NCBI GenBank assembly: GCA_001600635.1
Contig: BCKL01000030.1
Coordinates: 104,068-168,067 of the forward strand
Reading direction: 5' to 3'
DNA length: 64,000 bases
Source of the DNA: Leucosporidium creatinivorum
Taxonomy: Eukaryota; Basidiomycota; Microbotryomycetes; Leucosporidiales; Leucosporidiaceae
Position numbers and translations under genes: made by a program. The stretch's first letter is position 1, and each line of letters opens with the position of its first letter. Positions 11,438-23,459 of this stretch are shown piece after piece. The notes under the pieces were generated by a model. It saw nothing but the letters and a program-made list of their open reading frames with translations. It was not told the origin of the DNA and made no database searches.

Positions 11438-13592
11438 ATGCCATCACGTCCGACGTCGCCAATACCCAATGGGAGAGCATCAACATCGTCCATAGGGTCG
11501 TTTGAGGCTTGGTTCGACCAGGAAGAGCCCGAAGAGGCGTCAAAGGAGAGGGAGATGGATGCGTTGACCTCGCCAACACCGGCTTGGGAGCCCGTGCACC
11601 GGACTGCAGAGCAGGAAAGGATACGGCGGACAAGACGAATTCTGTTGGGTCTTGCTTGCCTGCTTAGCATCGGTTGTAGGTCACCAAGAGCTGCGTGTCG
11701 CTGCTCGCGAGCTGAGCCTCCTTCTGCAGCTCACTTCGGTTCGTATGTCATCGGGCCCGTCAAGAAGTCGCTACACACATCAGAGTCGGGCTTTGCTTGT
11801 GAGTACAGCAAGCCACTGGCGTTCCCGACCGTTTCGTAGCGCTCGCTGATCGTACCCCTCCTCTCGCAGCTCTCATCTCCTCCTTCCAACTCGTCAACAC
11901 CGTCACACCGCTGATCTCGGGCCTACTAGTACCAAGGTGCGCTTTGAAAGAGCCCTCGAAGGCTTACACCGCTGACCTGCTATCTCTCACAGGTTCGGCG
12001 CGCCAGCAGTCGGTCTAGCAGCTACGGGTGCTGTCCTGCTCGGCCAGCTTATCGTCGTATGGGCTCAACGAGGGGGGACGGAGGGAGGGCAAGCTGTACA
12101 CGGCATGGTGAGTGTGGCCGACGCCTGTGGATCACCCCGTCGCTTCTCTCCCCCCCTCGGCTCTCCTTCCTCCCTCCTTGTTCCCCGTCTACCACCCCTG
12201 TATCACTCTTGACTCGTCTCAGCCTCAGCATCCGAACGAAGTCCCAGTAGCTGACCGCCTTCTCTTTCACAGATCCTCGGCTTGTTCATCTTTGGTCTCG
12301 GACTGGCGCCCATCGCCGTCGTGCAAGAGTCCATCATCCTCGCCAACAACAGCTCCACCTCCAAGTCGGTCGGCAAGTCGATAGCCCTTGGTCTCCTACT
12401 GGGAAAGACATCGGCCTTCGTAGCCGCCTTCTCGGCCGAGCCTCTTGCCGCCATCTCCCCTCGACTACCCTTCCTCGTCGCCATGTCGCTCTCCTTCTTC
12501 TCCTTCTCGGCATGCGTCGTCTACGCATGGCTTGCTCGAACGCTTCCGCCACTCGACGAGGACGTACAGCACGGCAAATCGCCAATCCAGCTTCGAGCAA
12601 CCAAGTCCTACGGCGACCCCTTCTGGCTCTACATCCTCGTCTGCGCGCTCGCCGGAACATGGTACACGACCATTCACTCGTCAAGCTCGTTCATACAAGC
12701 CATGTACGACGAGACCGAGGCGCGAGCTGCAGGACCCGCCTCTGTGATCTTGTTCTCCTCGAGCATCGTGAGTCGCCGAGTTTTCGGCCGAGGCGACCTT
12801 GAGCTGACCTCGATTCCGTCAGCTCTACCCAATCGTCGGCTGGCTAGTCGACGCCCGACCTCAAGTCCTTCAGACACTCTTCTTCATCGTACCGAATGCT
12901 GTCGGCGCGACCTACATCATCCTGCTCCTCGTGAACGCCCTTCGCTTGTCGGCTCTGAGGCTCGTACTGACCTCTTCCACCCTCACAGTTCACCTCCATC
13001 GTGCCATTTTGGCTCTCCTGTGTCCCCTCTTCACTGGGCATCGGCATGGCACCGCTTCTACTCGTCCTCGTCGTCCCTCGGCTCGTCGAGCGCAAGTGAG
13101 TTCGACCTCCGAGGTCTCGCTGCCGAGAGAGAGCACGCTGACGCTTTCGCCTGCAGCCAAGTCCCCACCGCATTAGGCTTACACAAGTCTGCGGAGATGA
13201 GCGGTGCTGTACTGTGCCAGACCCTCGCCGGCTGGCTCCTCACAGGCAGCGCCGAAGCCGAAGTGCGCTACGCCGCCGTTCTCAAGCTCCTCCTCGTCCT
13301 GGTCGTCCTGGTCCAGCTCCCCGTCATCGTACTTTGGTGGCGGATCATCCGTCAACGAGCAGCGGACGATGAGCAGAGTGCGTTGGAGTATGGGCTGGTG
13401 CCGGCGCACGAGTCGGAGGGTGATGACGGGCGGGAAGAGGAATCGGGTGCGGGCGAGGTGCTGCAGTTGAAGACGGATACGAAGGGTAGCAGGAGCGCAG
13501 CAGAGACGAGGAGGGGTACCATTGCTTTACGATCAACTGGCGCCTTCGTCTTCGCCTCCTGGATGGCCTTCGCTCTGAATCTGTTTCGCTAG
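11438..13592 (+). CDS. MFS transporter, MFSD1-like, copy A
   Basis: A polytopic major facilitator protein. A hydrophilic N-terminal tail (MPSRPTSPIPNGRAS...) precedes TM1 (ILLGLACLLSIGS), followed by HFGSYVIGPVKKSL, SLISSFQLVNTVTPLISGLL and further hydrophobic spans, to a last span GAFVFASWMAFALNLF. The phrase order SHFGSY...GPVK...T.SEFA.L.S...NT..PL.SGLL resembles MFSD1-like lysosomal/vacuolar carriers more than sugar or drug MFS groups. An acidic cytosolic loop lies before the last TM (about 13375-13500). Seven or so introns. A clear paralogue lies inverted at 25511-27798. Substrate unknown. Confidence 0.8.
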
Positions 13593-13911
13593 ACGTTGTC
13601 GAGGTAGATGGTGCGCAGAAACGAATGCATATTAAGCTAAACACCCTATATCAAATATGAGTGAGAGTGGTACAAGATAAACTACTTTATGAAGCCCAAC
13701 AAGGAGCGCCGAGCAAGGATGAACCCTCCAGAGGGCTGCCTCAGCTCGACACCAACCACGAAACCCGCCAGATCATCGCCCGTCGATTATGTATACCTGC
13801 CTCTTCGGATGCCACCTCGCTAGCCCGAGAGTCATCCTATCCCGCCTCAGATCTCCCTTTGTAGTCCAGTCGACCGAAAAGGAAGGGGCTTTGTCTCCCT
13901 CCCTCGCCGCT
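13593..13911. terminator. convergent 3' region MFS-A / CaaX protein
   Basis: This is a 319-bp stretch between two convergent genes. An AT-rich patch at about 13625-13695 (atattaagc, tatatcaaatatgag, aactactttatgaag) stands out from the GC-rich surroundings and probably holds cleavage and polyadenylation signals for one or both transcripts. No gene seen. Confidence 0.45.
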
Positions 13912-14409
13912 TCACATGATGCAGCAGCCGGATGGGGCTTGGTCGCCTGCCTTGGGGTCGACGAGGATCCACCGTGGGCCGCATTCCTTGCCATCGACGT
14001 CGATGAACTGTGGGGAGGGAAAACAAGAAGTGTCAGCCGAAGCTCGGCGAGGCCAGCAACGGAGGCAAAGGCCGGACTTACGAGCTTGTTCAGAGGGTCC
14101 CTGTAGTAGAATGGTCGGTTGGGGTTGCCGAACAGACCAGAGTTTGCTTTCTGTAGGTTGATAGAGGTGTCAGACGATGTACATCAGCGGTTCGGCGTAG
14201 AGGGAATCAAAGCTCACCAGCTGTGCACGCGTAGGCTGGCGAACGTAGACGGCGCTTCCGGGTCCATCATGAGGAACAACCTCGTAGCGAGAGCCGATAG
14301 GCCTCGCGGTCGAGTAGCTAAGCAGGGAGGGGTCGAAGGAAGGGTCGAAGGTGGAGATGACGGGCTGGAAGGAGAAGGCAGAGGGGGCGCTGAGGACTTG
14401 AGTGGACAT
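13912..14409 (-). CDS. small protein with C-terminal CaaX box
   Basis: Three exons give a 118-residue product: 64 codons (MSTQVLSAPSAFSFQP...), then 23 codons (KANSGLFGNPNRPFYYRDPL...), then 31 codons (FIDVDGKECGPRWILVDPKA...), all joined in phase 0 with good GT-AG sites. The end is SGCCIM-stop. C-C-I-M is a legal CaaX box, and Met at the last position favours farnesylation in known systems; the second Cys could be palmitoylated. No signal peptide or TM span. The middle (LFGNPNRPFYYRDPLNKLFIDVDGKECG) reads like a folded conserved domain, but I cannot name it. It is not a pheromone precursor by layout: too long and without peptide repeats. Its 5' flank is long (14410-15701). Confidence 0.7.
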
Positions 14410-15701
14410 GGTGAGTTGGAAGTTGAGGGACGTCGTTTGTAGCTGGCGAGTGCGTCGCGAGTAGGTGTGAGAGAGAAGAGGGAGAGAGAGAGCAGTAACT
14501 CGGCGAAGCTACAAGAGGCTGGCGAGAGGGGGGCGGGCGCAGAGCAAGGACAAGGAGAACAACGATGGTATGGAAAGGAGAGAAGGGGAGAGGAAGACAA
14601 ACAAGGATCTGAGCAGGAGGCCGGCTACCGTGCACACCACAAGAAAGGTAGGCCATCAGGGCCAAGCGGGGAGAAAAGGGGGGCCGAGAGAAGAAAGGGA
14701 GAGCAAGTCGTGGACTTGACGGCAGCGACAAGGTTTGCTTGTCGACCTCGATGCATTTCCCGTAAGCTTCCATCGAATTTCGGATCCGGGAGTCGATTAG
14801 CTAGCCTCGTGTCGTCCTCGAGAATCCGAGAGGGAAGCTGGTCGCCGAACAAAAGCTCGCTCCCAGCCATCTGTTCTGCCTTCGACTAGAAGGGACATCT
14901 GACTCCTGCACTGCTCCCGAGGTTCGAGCTGAAAGGGAATATGCTCGGGCGCACTTGCAGCGCCTTCTGCTAGGGCTGTGGAGCCCTGCGCCGAGAGAAA
15001 GGGAGACGATTGAGCGCCGAGCGCGGAGGCCGTTTCGACTTGCAGGGACAGCAGCAGCATCAATCTCGCGGGGAAGCTACAGATAATTCGGCTGCTATCG
15101 ACCCGGTGTCCTGGTCAGCACCTTAGGCCACCTAGACCTTACTTACTTTGCGAGGCTCATCTCTGACTGACAAGCTCGCACTTTGTCGTCGCGCTCCGAG
15201 CTGTAGTACGCTAGTGGTCGACTCTGAAAAGCTAGGGAGCTGCAGTCAGTGCAGTAACTCCGAGCCCTACAACAGCATCACGGTGCACCGAAAACTCGCA
15301 GGACTGCTCAATTCGACCCTCCCTTTTCGGCGCCGAGCTCAGGTTCTCCCGCTCCGTCACAGCTCGCTCCTCCGAGTCGGTGACTTCAAATCCGGGTTAC
15401 GATCTTCAAGGAGCAAACGCAGTCGCCAAGCTTCAGCCTAACGAGTAATTGATTACCCCCTTGCTATTGTGCTCAGGAAGCAAGATCGGCGCTCTCGCAA
15501 GTCCAGATGCCCCCGCTCACCTCCGAAAATCAGCCGCGAGAACTTACACCACAGCAGAGCTCGCTGGTCATCACAGAGCCACAGCTACTGTAGTCGTATC
15601 GAACGAGGTTTGCACAACCGCGGTGTACGCACGCGCGTCGGCGCTATTCAAGCTACAAGCAAGCAAATCCCCTCTCCATCCTCCCTCCTCCCCTCCACTC
15701 T
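14410..15701. other. 1.3-kb intergenic region
   Basis: This lies between the start of the CaaX gene and the end of NBS1, both on the minus strand. Open frames on either strand lack motifs and splice logic. I looked for tRNA- or 5S-like boxes and saw none. It probably holds the CaaX-gene promoter and the NBS1 3' UTR. Confidence 0.4.
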
Positions 15702-18700
15702 TCACCTCTTCTTCTTGGCGCCAAAGCCCTTGAACGTCAACCCATCATCATCGTCGTCATCATCCGAATCAAGCACCAGCATCGTCTCGACAGCCTTCCT
15801 CTTCGGCGCCGAAGCAGCGGCCGCCTTCCTCGGCGGCGCAGCCTTCTTCGCCGGCGCCTTAGCCTTAACAGGAGCTTTAGCCTTAGCTTTGGACTTGGGC
15901 TGTGCCTGCTCCTCCTCCTCTGCCGAGTCGAGGTCGAGCATCTCCACATCGTCGTCCTCGTCGTCGTCCGAATCCGAGACGAGCTTCTTGGCCTTGCCCT
16001 TGCCTTTGCCCTTGGTCGTCGATTTGGCGGGAGCGGCGGCGGCCTTCTTCTTGGCGGCGGCGCCGAGCTTCTTGAAGTTGAGCTTGGGCGAGTCGCCGGC
16101 GGAGAGCTCGGAGTCGTCCTCATCGTCGTCGTCGGGGCGGAAGGCGATCTTGCGCTTGTCGGTGTAGCCTGTCGGCGGTGGGAGGGAGGTCAGCGAGGGT
16201 ACGAGACCGAGGTCAGAGACGACTGACCTTCGCCGATGCCAAAGTCGACGGGAGCGAGCTTCGGGATGACGAGTTCGACCGGTTCGCGATGAGGATGTTG
16301 AGGTTGAGGGTGACGCGGATCGTGGAGGCTCTTGGGCTGTTGAATGTAATCGAGCAAAAGGTCAGCTTCGACTCGAGCGGCGAATCCAAGCCAGCTCGAG
16401 TGAGCGCCGAGATAGAAGAGACTCACCTTGAACCTCTTAAAGTTGGGCCTGCCCCTCCACTGCTCCGGCAGCTCCAACGCGCTATTCTCCCTCCCCCTCT
16501 CCTTCCTCTCCAACTCCAAATCCCTCACAACAAACATCTGCGTCGCCTTTCCCTCCCACTTCTCGGGATCCTCCCTCCACTCCTCCTCCTCCCGAATCAA
16601 CCTATTCATCTCCTCGTCCGGATCCAACTCATCCCACCCCATCCGATGCTTCTCCACCTTCTTCATCGCCACGAGCTTGGGCCGAACAATTTTGAGCGCG
16701 TTGAAGTCGTCGGCGAAGGCTTGGTCCACCGCGGCCGTGGCGGCTTTGGTCGAGCGCTTGGGCTTGACGATGAGGAGGTTGCGTTCCAACTCGGCTTGTT
16801 GCTCTTTCGCAGCCTTCTTGGCCGCGGCTTCGGCCTTCTTGGTGCCCGGTTTGGCGGCGGCGGCTGCGGTCGAGGTGGAGGGAGCGGGAGTAGTCGCCTT
16901 CTTCTTGGTCGAGGCGGCGGCGGCGGCGGCGGGGCGTTGATCCTCCTCGTCCTCGTCCTCCTGAGGCTGCACGCTAGCCGACCTCAACCTCTTCCTCGCA
17001 GCAGGAACAGCGACCTCCTTGCCCTTGCCCTTGCCCTTCCCCCTCGGCGCCCCCTCCTCGCTCTCACTCCCACTAACCGCCTCACTCGCCTGCCTCTTCC
17101 TCCCCGCCGCCGCAGGGGGCTGCAACTTGACCTCCTTCTTCTTGACCACCACCACCTCCTCCTCCACAACCGGCAAGCCCTTCTCCCTCCTCTCCTTGGC
17201 CTTCCTCACCTCCTCCTTCGCGATCCTCTCGTCCTCCTCCTCCTTCTCCCTGATCCTCTCCTCCCTCGTCTTCTTACTCAGGCGACGGTCGGACGCGCCG
17301 TCCGAGTCGTCCGAATCGAAGAGAGTGGAGGAAGGTTGCGAGACGGCGCGGCGCTTGAGTCCGCCGCCGCCGGCGCGGGGAGGAGGGGCGGCGCGGGAGG
17401 GGACGGCGGCGATGGGGATCTATGATCATCGCCAAACGGGTTAGCTCGGCTCGCCTTCCATCGACCCTCCACCTCCAGTGCCGAAGCTCGGACTCACCTC
17501 AGCCCCTCCATCCTCCTCCTCCTCATCAACCTCCATAATCGTCCCCTCGAGCGACCTCCCCGCCCCTGTCTCCTGCGTCCTCAACGACCTACCCGTGCTG
17601 GAGCTCGAAGCCTGGCGAGCGGCGGGAGCGGGCGCAGGGGCAGGCGTACTCTCGTCGTCGTCGTCGAAGAGCGAGTCGTGCGTCGCGCGGGATTTGGCGC
17701 GCGAGAAGCGGGTGAGCTGTGGTGTTGAGTGGGGATGGAGGAGAAGAGGAGAGGGTGAAAGGAGGTAAAGAGACGAGGTCAGCGAGTGCGCAAGACGAGA
17801 CCGAGAAAGCCGAGCCGAGCCCGAGCCGAGACGGGAGACGAAAAGAGCTGGGAAGACGGACCTTCTTCCTCGGCGGGCTAACCTGCTGTTGCTGCTCTCC
17901 CTCCTGCTGCTCCATCTGCGCATCCTCCTCCTGTCCCTGTCCCTGTCCACTCCCACTCGCCTTCTCCTTCTCCTTCTCCTTCCCCTCCCCCTTCCCCTTC
18001 CCCCCTGCCGAGCTGCCCTGCAGACTCTCATCCCCCCAAGTCCCGGGAACTCCCCCACTAGGGAAGGGCATCGAATTGACACTAGGCGTCGGCTGTTGGT
18101 CGTGATCATGGTCGTGGGAGCGGGTATGGCGGGCGGGGTTGGGGGAGTCGTCTGAGCCGGGCGCCGCGGCAGGAGGAGGAGGGAGAGGGGGAGGAGCGAA
18201 GAGTGGCGTAGGGTCGATGAGGTAGATGGATTGGACGAGGGAGGGGCAGGTCGCGGGATGGAGCTTGGAGTTGGTGAGGCTGTGTGCCGTTGGGAGGGGA
18301 AGAGGTGGAGGTGAAGAGTGAGCGCCGAGCTCGATGAGTGAGTGGATCAGATTGCGAGGCGAGAGACGAGCGTCAAGCTTGAGAGTGAAACAGGACAGCT
18401 CACCTCCTCGCCAACTCTCTCAACACCTTGATCCCCTCCGCCTCTCCCTCCTGCTCCTCCTCCTCCACTCCAGGCGGCGCAAGGAGGACGATCCGAACCT
18501 GCTTCTCGGCAATCTGTTGGCTCTTCTTAAAGTCGTTGATCTCGGAAAGGAGGGCTTGGAGGTTGACTTCGGGGGTGGAGAGGAGGTGCGAGGCCAAGAA
18601 GTGGCCGGCACCGAGGGCGAGGAGCCGGGCGTCGTAGTCGTCCTGTTTGAGTGCAGGGGAGGGGAGGGGGAGGATGGCGGTGAAGGAGGGGAATGAGAAT

Positions 18701-20298
18701 AAAGTGAAGGAGAGGATGTCAAGGAGAAGGCAGTCAGCGAAAGCCCTCGAGCTCGAGGGAAGCCAAAACGCTCTCTCGGCGCCGCCTCTCCTCGCCCTCC
18801 TTGAACTCACCGACTCCTTGACCCCCCTATAGCTAACCACCACCACCCCCTCAAACACTTTGCTCCTCTCCTCGTCCCTCGCCCACCTCTCGACCTCCCC
18901 ATATCTCATCAACTCCTTCTCCTGCGGGGGCTTGGGCCTATACTTCTCATCCCCCTCGTCGGGCCTTCTCTCCCAATCCTCCTCCGCCGCACTATGGCCC
19001 CACCAGCGCTTCCAATCGTACCCCACGCCGGGGTTGAGCTTGAGGAGCTCTTTCTCCCAGACGTTGAGCTTCTTGGTAAATGCCGCTGCTGAACTTTGCT
19101 CGGCGCCGCCGGAGGGGGTGGGAGGGGGGTCGGCGATGGGGCAAGGGGAGGGATAGGGAGGGGGCGTGAGGAGCGTGAGGAGGGCGGTGAGGAATGTGGG
19201 GGAGAGGATGGGGAGGAGGGACATGGTCGCGAGGAGGAGGGAGGAGGAGGGCGTCGCTCGCGGGGTGAGGAGGTGCGTGGTGTGAGGGAGGGGAGGGGAG
19301 AAGGAGAGCTTGACGCCTGGCGAGTGTTGAGCGGTGGGAGGTAGGAGAGGGAGAGAGAGAGGGAGAGAGAGACTAGGTCAGCGGATGGAGAGGAGGGAAG
19401 GCCGAGGGAGCAAGGAAGGACGAACCAATCTCCTTGGCTTGCTGCAAGAGGTCGTCACGGGCTTTGGCTTTGTCTTTGCCCTTCAACGTCGGGTGGGAGA
19501 AGATGTAGGGCTTCCACTCGAACCTGTTGCGCGTGAGATCGACCTCGTCAGCTTCCTTCTTCCCATCGCCGAGCGCCCACCCTCTCTTCTCTCTCCTTCG
19601 CCCCTCCGGTCCTCCTCCTCCTCGAGCGAACCCCAGACTCACCTGACCTCACTCTTGAACTTGCCATACCCAAACCTATCGCCATCCTCGATCTGATACT
19701 CCCCCGGGGGCATGGGTTGACCAGGACACTCGGGCCCCTCATTCTCGTCGTGGCGGTGCAGGACGGCGTTGGAGTGGGTGAGCTTGAGGGTGAGGGGGTA
19801 GGGTGTGAGGTTGGTGGAGGAGGTGGGGTCGTCCAGCTGTAGCGTTGTGAGGGGAAGACGAGAGGTTAGCGAGCGGCGAGAGGAGGGCGAGAGGCGGGGA
19901 GCGAGCGGTGAGTGAAGGGTGTGGCGGGAGAGGGTGAAGAATAGAAGAGCAGGAGAGTAGTCGAAAGCTGTAGCCAGAACTGACCGGTTGCCAATCTTGT
20001 CCACCAGAGTACAAGAGCCAACTGCCTTCACTTGAGACGCCCAAGGACTTGATCATGAAGTCGTTGGGCCTGGGTTTCGTCTTTAGTTTACCATCTGGTC
20101 TGTCGGTAAAGTCACCTAGTCGACCTGAGCGGTAAGTGCGATTGGGGTGGATGTAGTGCGAGGAAAGCGAGGGCTGAGAGTCGGTCGCGTCTGAGGTGGA
20201 GCGTCAGTTTGAGAGAGAGAGCGGAGCTATAAGGGTACAGAGGAGGATGACTCACCGTCTATAGTCGAGTTGAGGTTACCGTGGATGATCCACACCAT
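15702..20298 (-). CDS. NBS1: Nibrin/Nbs1, MRN/MRX complex subunit
   Basis: Nbs1 brings Mre11-Rad50 to DNA breaks and activates ATM/Tel1. The N-terminus MVWIIHGNLNS plus YIHPNRTYRSGRLGDF and PNDFMIKSLGVS is an FHA domain. A BRCT-like region follows (ARDEERSKVFEGVVVVSYRG; GAGHFLASHLL; KQVRIVLLAPPG), then long acidic/basic low-complexity sequence. Two short motifs make the call firm: NFKRFK (16427-16444), matching the Mre11-binding NFK[KR]FK of vertebrate Nbs1, and a C-terminal acidic run followed by GLTFKGFGAKKKR-stop, matching the ATM/Tel1-binding acidic-FxF/Y-basic tail. Length is near 1,200 residues and about eight introns are needed. Divergent from ORC5, 117 bp between starts. Confidence 0.85.
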
Positions 20299-20415
20299 CA
20301 GAGCTGTAGCCTGTAGCTCGATAGAGCCCAAGTCAGTCGCAGCGAGTTGAACGTCAAAGGGAGAGAGAGAGACGCGCCGCTTTCCGTTCTACCACCACAA
20401 GCTATCGTCCTACAG
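20299..20415. promoter_or_regulatory. bidirectional promoter NBS1 / ORC5
   Basis: A 117-bp gap between divergent start codons of a break-repair gene and a replication-origin gene. It contains the alternative upstream ATG at 20347 in the ORC5 frame and a pyrimidine-poor core. Shared control is inferred from the spacing alone. Confidence 0.5.
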
Positions 20416-23178
20416 ATGGCAACAGACGATATAGCAGCATTACTCTCGCTGGCTACGTTACAACCTTTCCTAGAGCACATTACTTCACTCGTCTCTTCGC
20501 CTCATCCACCTCAGTCGATCCTCATCCACGCTCCTACAAACTCATCTTTAGTCCTCCCCTTACTCTCTTACATCCTATCATCCCTACCTTCTGCTCCCTC
20601 TGCACACTCTCACTCTTCTACAACTCCCACCGTACAACAACTACTACCAAACTACGCGACCTTGGACTTGCTCCAACTTCACTCCCCTCGCGCTGCTTTC
20701 GATTCCATCCTCAACCGTCTCAGTGGGTGGCATCAACAGGAAGGAGGGGAACAACCTTGGGATCAGCAGAGGGGTGGAGTCAGCAATTGGGATGGGAGAA
20801 CAGAAGGGGTTAGCGTGAAGAGAAGGGAGAGCAGCAAGAGCAAGGGGAAGAGGAAGGCTACAGCTCAGGTAGTAGAGCGCAAGAGGAGCCGAAGAGACGA
20901 ATCCACCATCCCCGACTCGGAAGCAGAGGTGGACGATCAAGAAGCCGACTCGGACCATTCTCCCAATGCCGAACCCTCTTCCTCCTCCTCCTGGACCCTC
21001 ACCTGGGACCGCACCCTTCCCTCTCCCTCTCACACCACCGGCGAACTCGCTCCCATCCGCGACACCATCGAAGCCTTCCACCACTCGCTCACCAAAATCG
21101 CGACTCTCGGCGCTCCTTCCTCCTCCCCTTCGACCTCCACCTTTGCTCAACAGCTCTTCGCTCCAGAAGACGAAATCAAGCATCGCTTTATCGTGTTCAG
21201 CAATGGGGAACTGTTGCCGGATTTGGCGGCGCCGGGGAATGTGGGAGGTGCGCCGAGGGAGACGGGGCAGGGGATGACGTTTGAAAGTACTATCAGGAGG
21301 TTGGGAGAGCTGGTGAGTCGTGTTGCTCGAGGCTCTTTTCATCTCCATCATCATCTCCTCGTCAACTTGCATCTCGCGACGACCTCACCTTCCAGCCAAG
21401 CCGAGCCGAGCCGAGCTGACCTCTCTCTCTCACTTCCCCTCGCCCTCGCGCACCCACAACAGGCCCGCCTCCCCCTCACAAGCATCACCATCTCCTCCCT
21501 CTCGATCCCCAAATCCCGCGGCGACATGGTCGGGCTGCTCGATCCCACCCTGGTCCAATTCCCCGACCTCGGCGCTCCAGTCGGTGAGTTCGAGTCTCAA
21601 GGTCGACTGCTCGTGCTGTAGACAACGTCCACTCGCTCGTGTGGTCCAGCACTAACACACTCCTTTCGCTTCTCACAGCCAACCCCCCCTCCTCCTCCGC
21701 CTCCCCCGTCCCGGACCCCGTCCTCCTCCTCACCTCTCGCTTCGCCCTAACGCTTCCCTCCCTCCTCCCCTCCCTTCCCTCCACCAACAGCAACCCTTAC
21801 CTCCCTCTCTCCCGCCAAGACCTCATCACCCTCTTCCAATCCCTCGCCAACCTCATCTGGGAGCTCTTCTCCAAGTATTTGACAGAGGTGGACGATCTCG
21901 CGCGGTTGTGCGCGCGGTATTGGGCAAAGTGGAAAAGTGTGGTCGAGGGGAGTAATCGTGAGTTTTAGCGTGTCCTTCTCTTCTCGACTCGAGCGAGATT
22001 GTGGGGATGAGCGGGAGCTCGGCGTTGCGAGCCGAGAGAGCTGACCTCCTCCCTCTCCCTCTCCCTCCCCCGCGACCCGATCCCCACCACACCGAACAGC
22101 TCCCATATCCCCATCCAACACCTCGGCCCTCGCCTCCCACCTCAAAGCCGACTTTGCCGCCGAACGCGCCCAGCTCGGCATCTCTCAACCATCCCTCCCT
22201 CCTGCTCCTTCCTCGCCCTCCAAATCCCTCTCCAGCACCAACGAAGCAGCATCCGAAGCACTAACAGCAGCAGCAGCAGCATCAGCACCACCGGCCCTGC
22301 ACGGCTTTGCCGGCCTGATGCCCGCCCTCCCTCCTCGACCTACATTCCTCTCCAACCCCGGATCGCCGGGCACGAGCTCGCAGGGGGAGGTCTTCTCCCC
22401 CCCGCTCGCCTCGTCCTCCTCTAGCACCATGCTCCCTCCCACTCCCCTCAAGAAGCACGCCCTCCCCTCCTCCTCCTCCCACCCCTCCGCCGCCAACTCC
22501 ACCTCCCGCGAGTCACTGTCCACCCTCTCCTCCCTCACCCTGTCGAAATCCCTGCCCCGCCTCGCTCGGTTCCTCCTCATCGCAGCCTATTACGCCAGCT
22601 TCAACAGCCCCAAGAGCGACGTTAGATGTTTCGTTAAGGTGGATGAGAATGTCGCGAGGAAGGGGAAGAAGGGGAGGAAAAAGGGAGCGGCGGGGAGGCA
22701 GGTGAATAGTCCGGTCAAGGTGAGTTTGCTCTCTCGCTTGAGGGGAAAGGAGGGGGAAGGGAAAGGAGAGCTGATAAAGGTGGTGGATGACACACAGGCC
22801 AAGCTCACGACCGACCTCTCGGGCGCGAAACCGTTCCCCCTCGAACGCCTGTTGGCCATCTTTGAGACGATCGTGAGCGATAGGATCGAGTACGAGAGTA
22901 TGGCCCGAAGCTGGGATGTCGGGGGTTTAGTACGTCTCTCTCTCTCCCTCCTACTTCTCGCTTTTTCTCCTTCTCAAGCTGACCCTCGGCGTACGCACCA
23001 AAGATCGCCTCGCTCCTCTCGCTCCGTCTCCTCCAACGCGTTTCCTCCGGCTCGAACGCCGACAAGCTCTTGACGGGGGTCAAGATGAGGAGTACGTTGG
23101 GGAGGGAACAGGTCGATGTCTTGGCGAGGAGTGTTGGGTTTGGCGAGTGGGGGGAGATGCTTGGTGATGGCGAGTGAT
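20416..23178 (+). CDS. ORC5: origin recognition complex subunit 5
   Basis: Orc5 is an AAA+-derived subunit of ORC, which marks replication origins. The product starts MATDDIAALLSLATLQPFL with SILIHAPTNSSLVLPLLSYIL where the P-loop should be. The AAA+ lid and winged-helix part is recognisable by LPRLARFLLIAAYYASFNSP, DVRCFVKVDEN and KPFPLERLLAIFE, the classic Orc5 signature, and by the closing GLIASLLSLRLLQRVSSGSN ... WGEMLGDGE. Ser/Pro-rich linkers inflate the length to about 770 residues. Start: an in-frame ATG at 20347 exists, but 20416 gives the better N-terminus and sits after a possible acceptor (ctacag). No GK[ST] is present, so ATP binding is doubtful. Confidence 0.88.
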
Positions 23179-23459
23179 TGAGAGATGGGGAGGCGAGGCG
23201 ATGTAGGATGTTGAAGGTGGTCCGAAAACTTGCTTGTTGTTCATCTTCTCCCCCTCTCTCTCCCTCGGGAGTGACTTGAGAGCGGAGAAGAGAGTCGCTC
23301 GCCGCTCGCCGCTCGCGAAGGCTCATGCCCCGCCGCCCGCTTCGCCGAGCTCTCGGAATTTGCTCGCTCGGCTGTAGGTCGGCGTGGAAAGGATAAGTTA
23401 CCAGTGAAAGACGAAAGAAGATGTCTAGCTGTACAAGATGGGGAGGAGGGGTGCGCCCA

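Noticed and set aside
13912-14409. Pheromone precursor because of the CaaX end
   Set aside because: At 118 residues with a folded-looking body and no repeated peptide units it does not fit known basidiomycete pheromone precursors.
14880-15120. Possible tRNA or 5S RNA in the long gap before NBS1
   Set aside because: Fragments such as ggttcgagct resemble a B box, but no cloverleaf pairing or A box at the right distance could be drawn.
16178-17425. 415-codon open frame on the plus strand rich in Leu and Gly
   Set aside because: Antisense to the Glu/Lys-rich linker of NBS1; complement of acidic and basic repeats gives Leu/Pro-rich nonsense.
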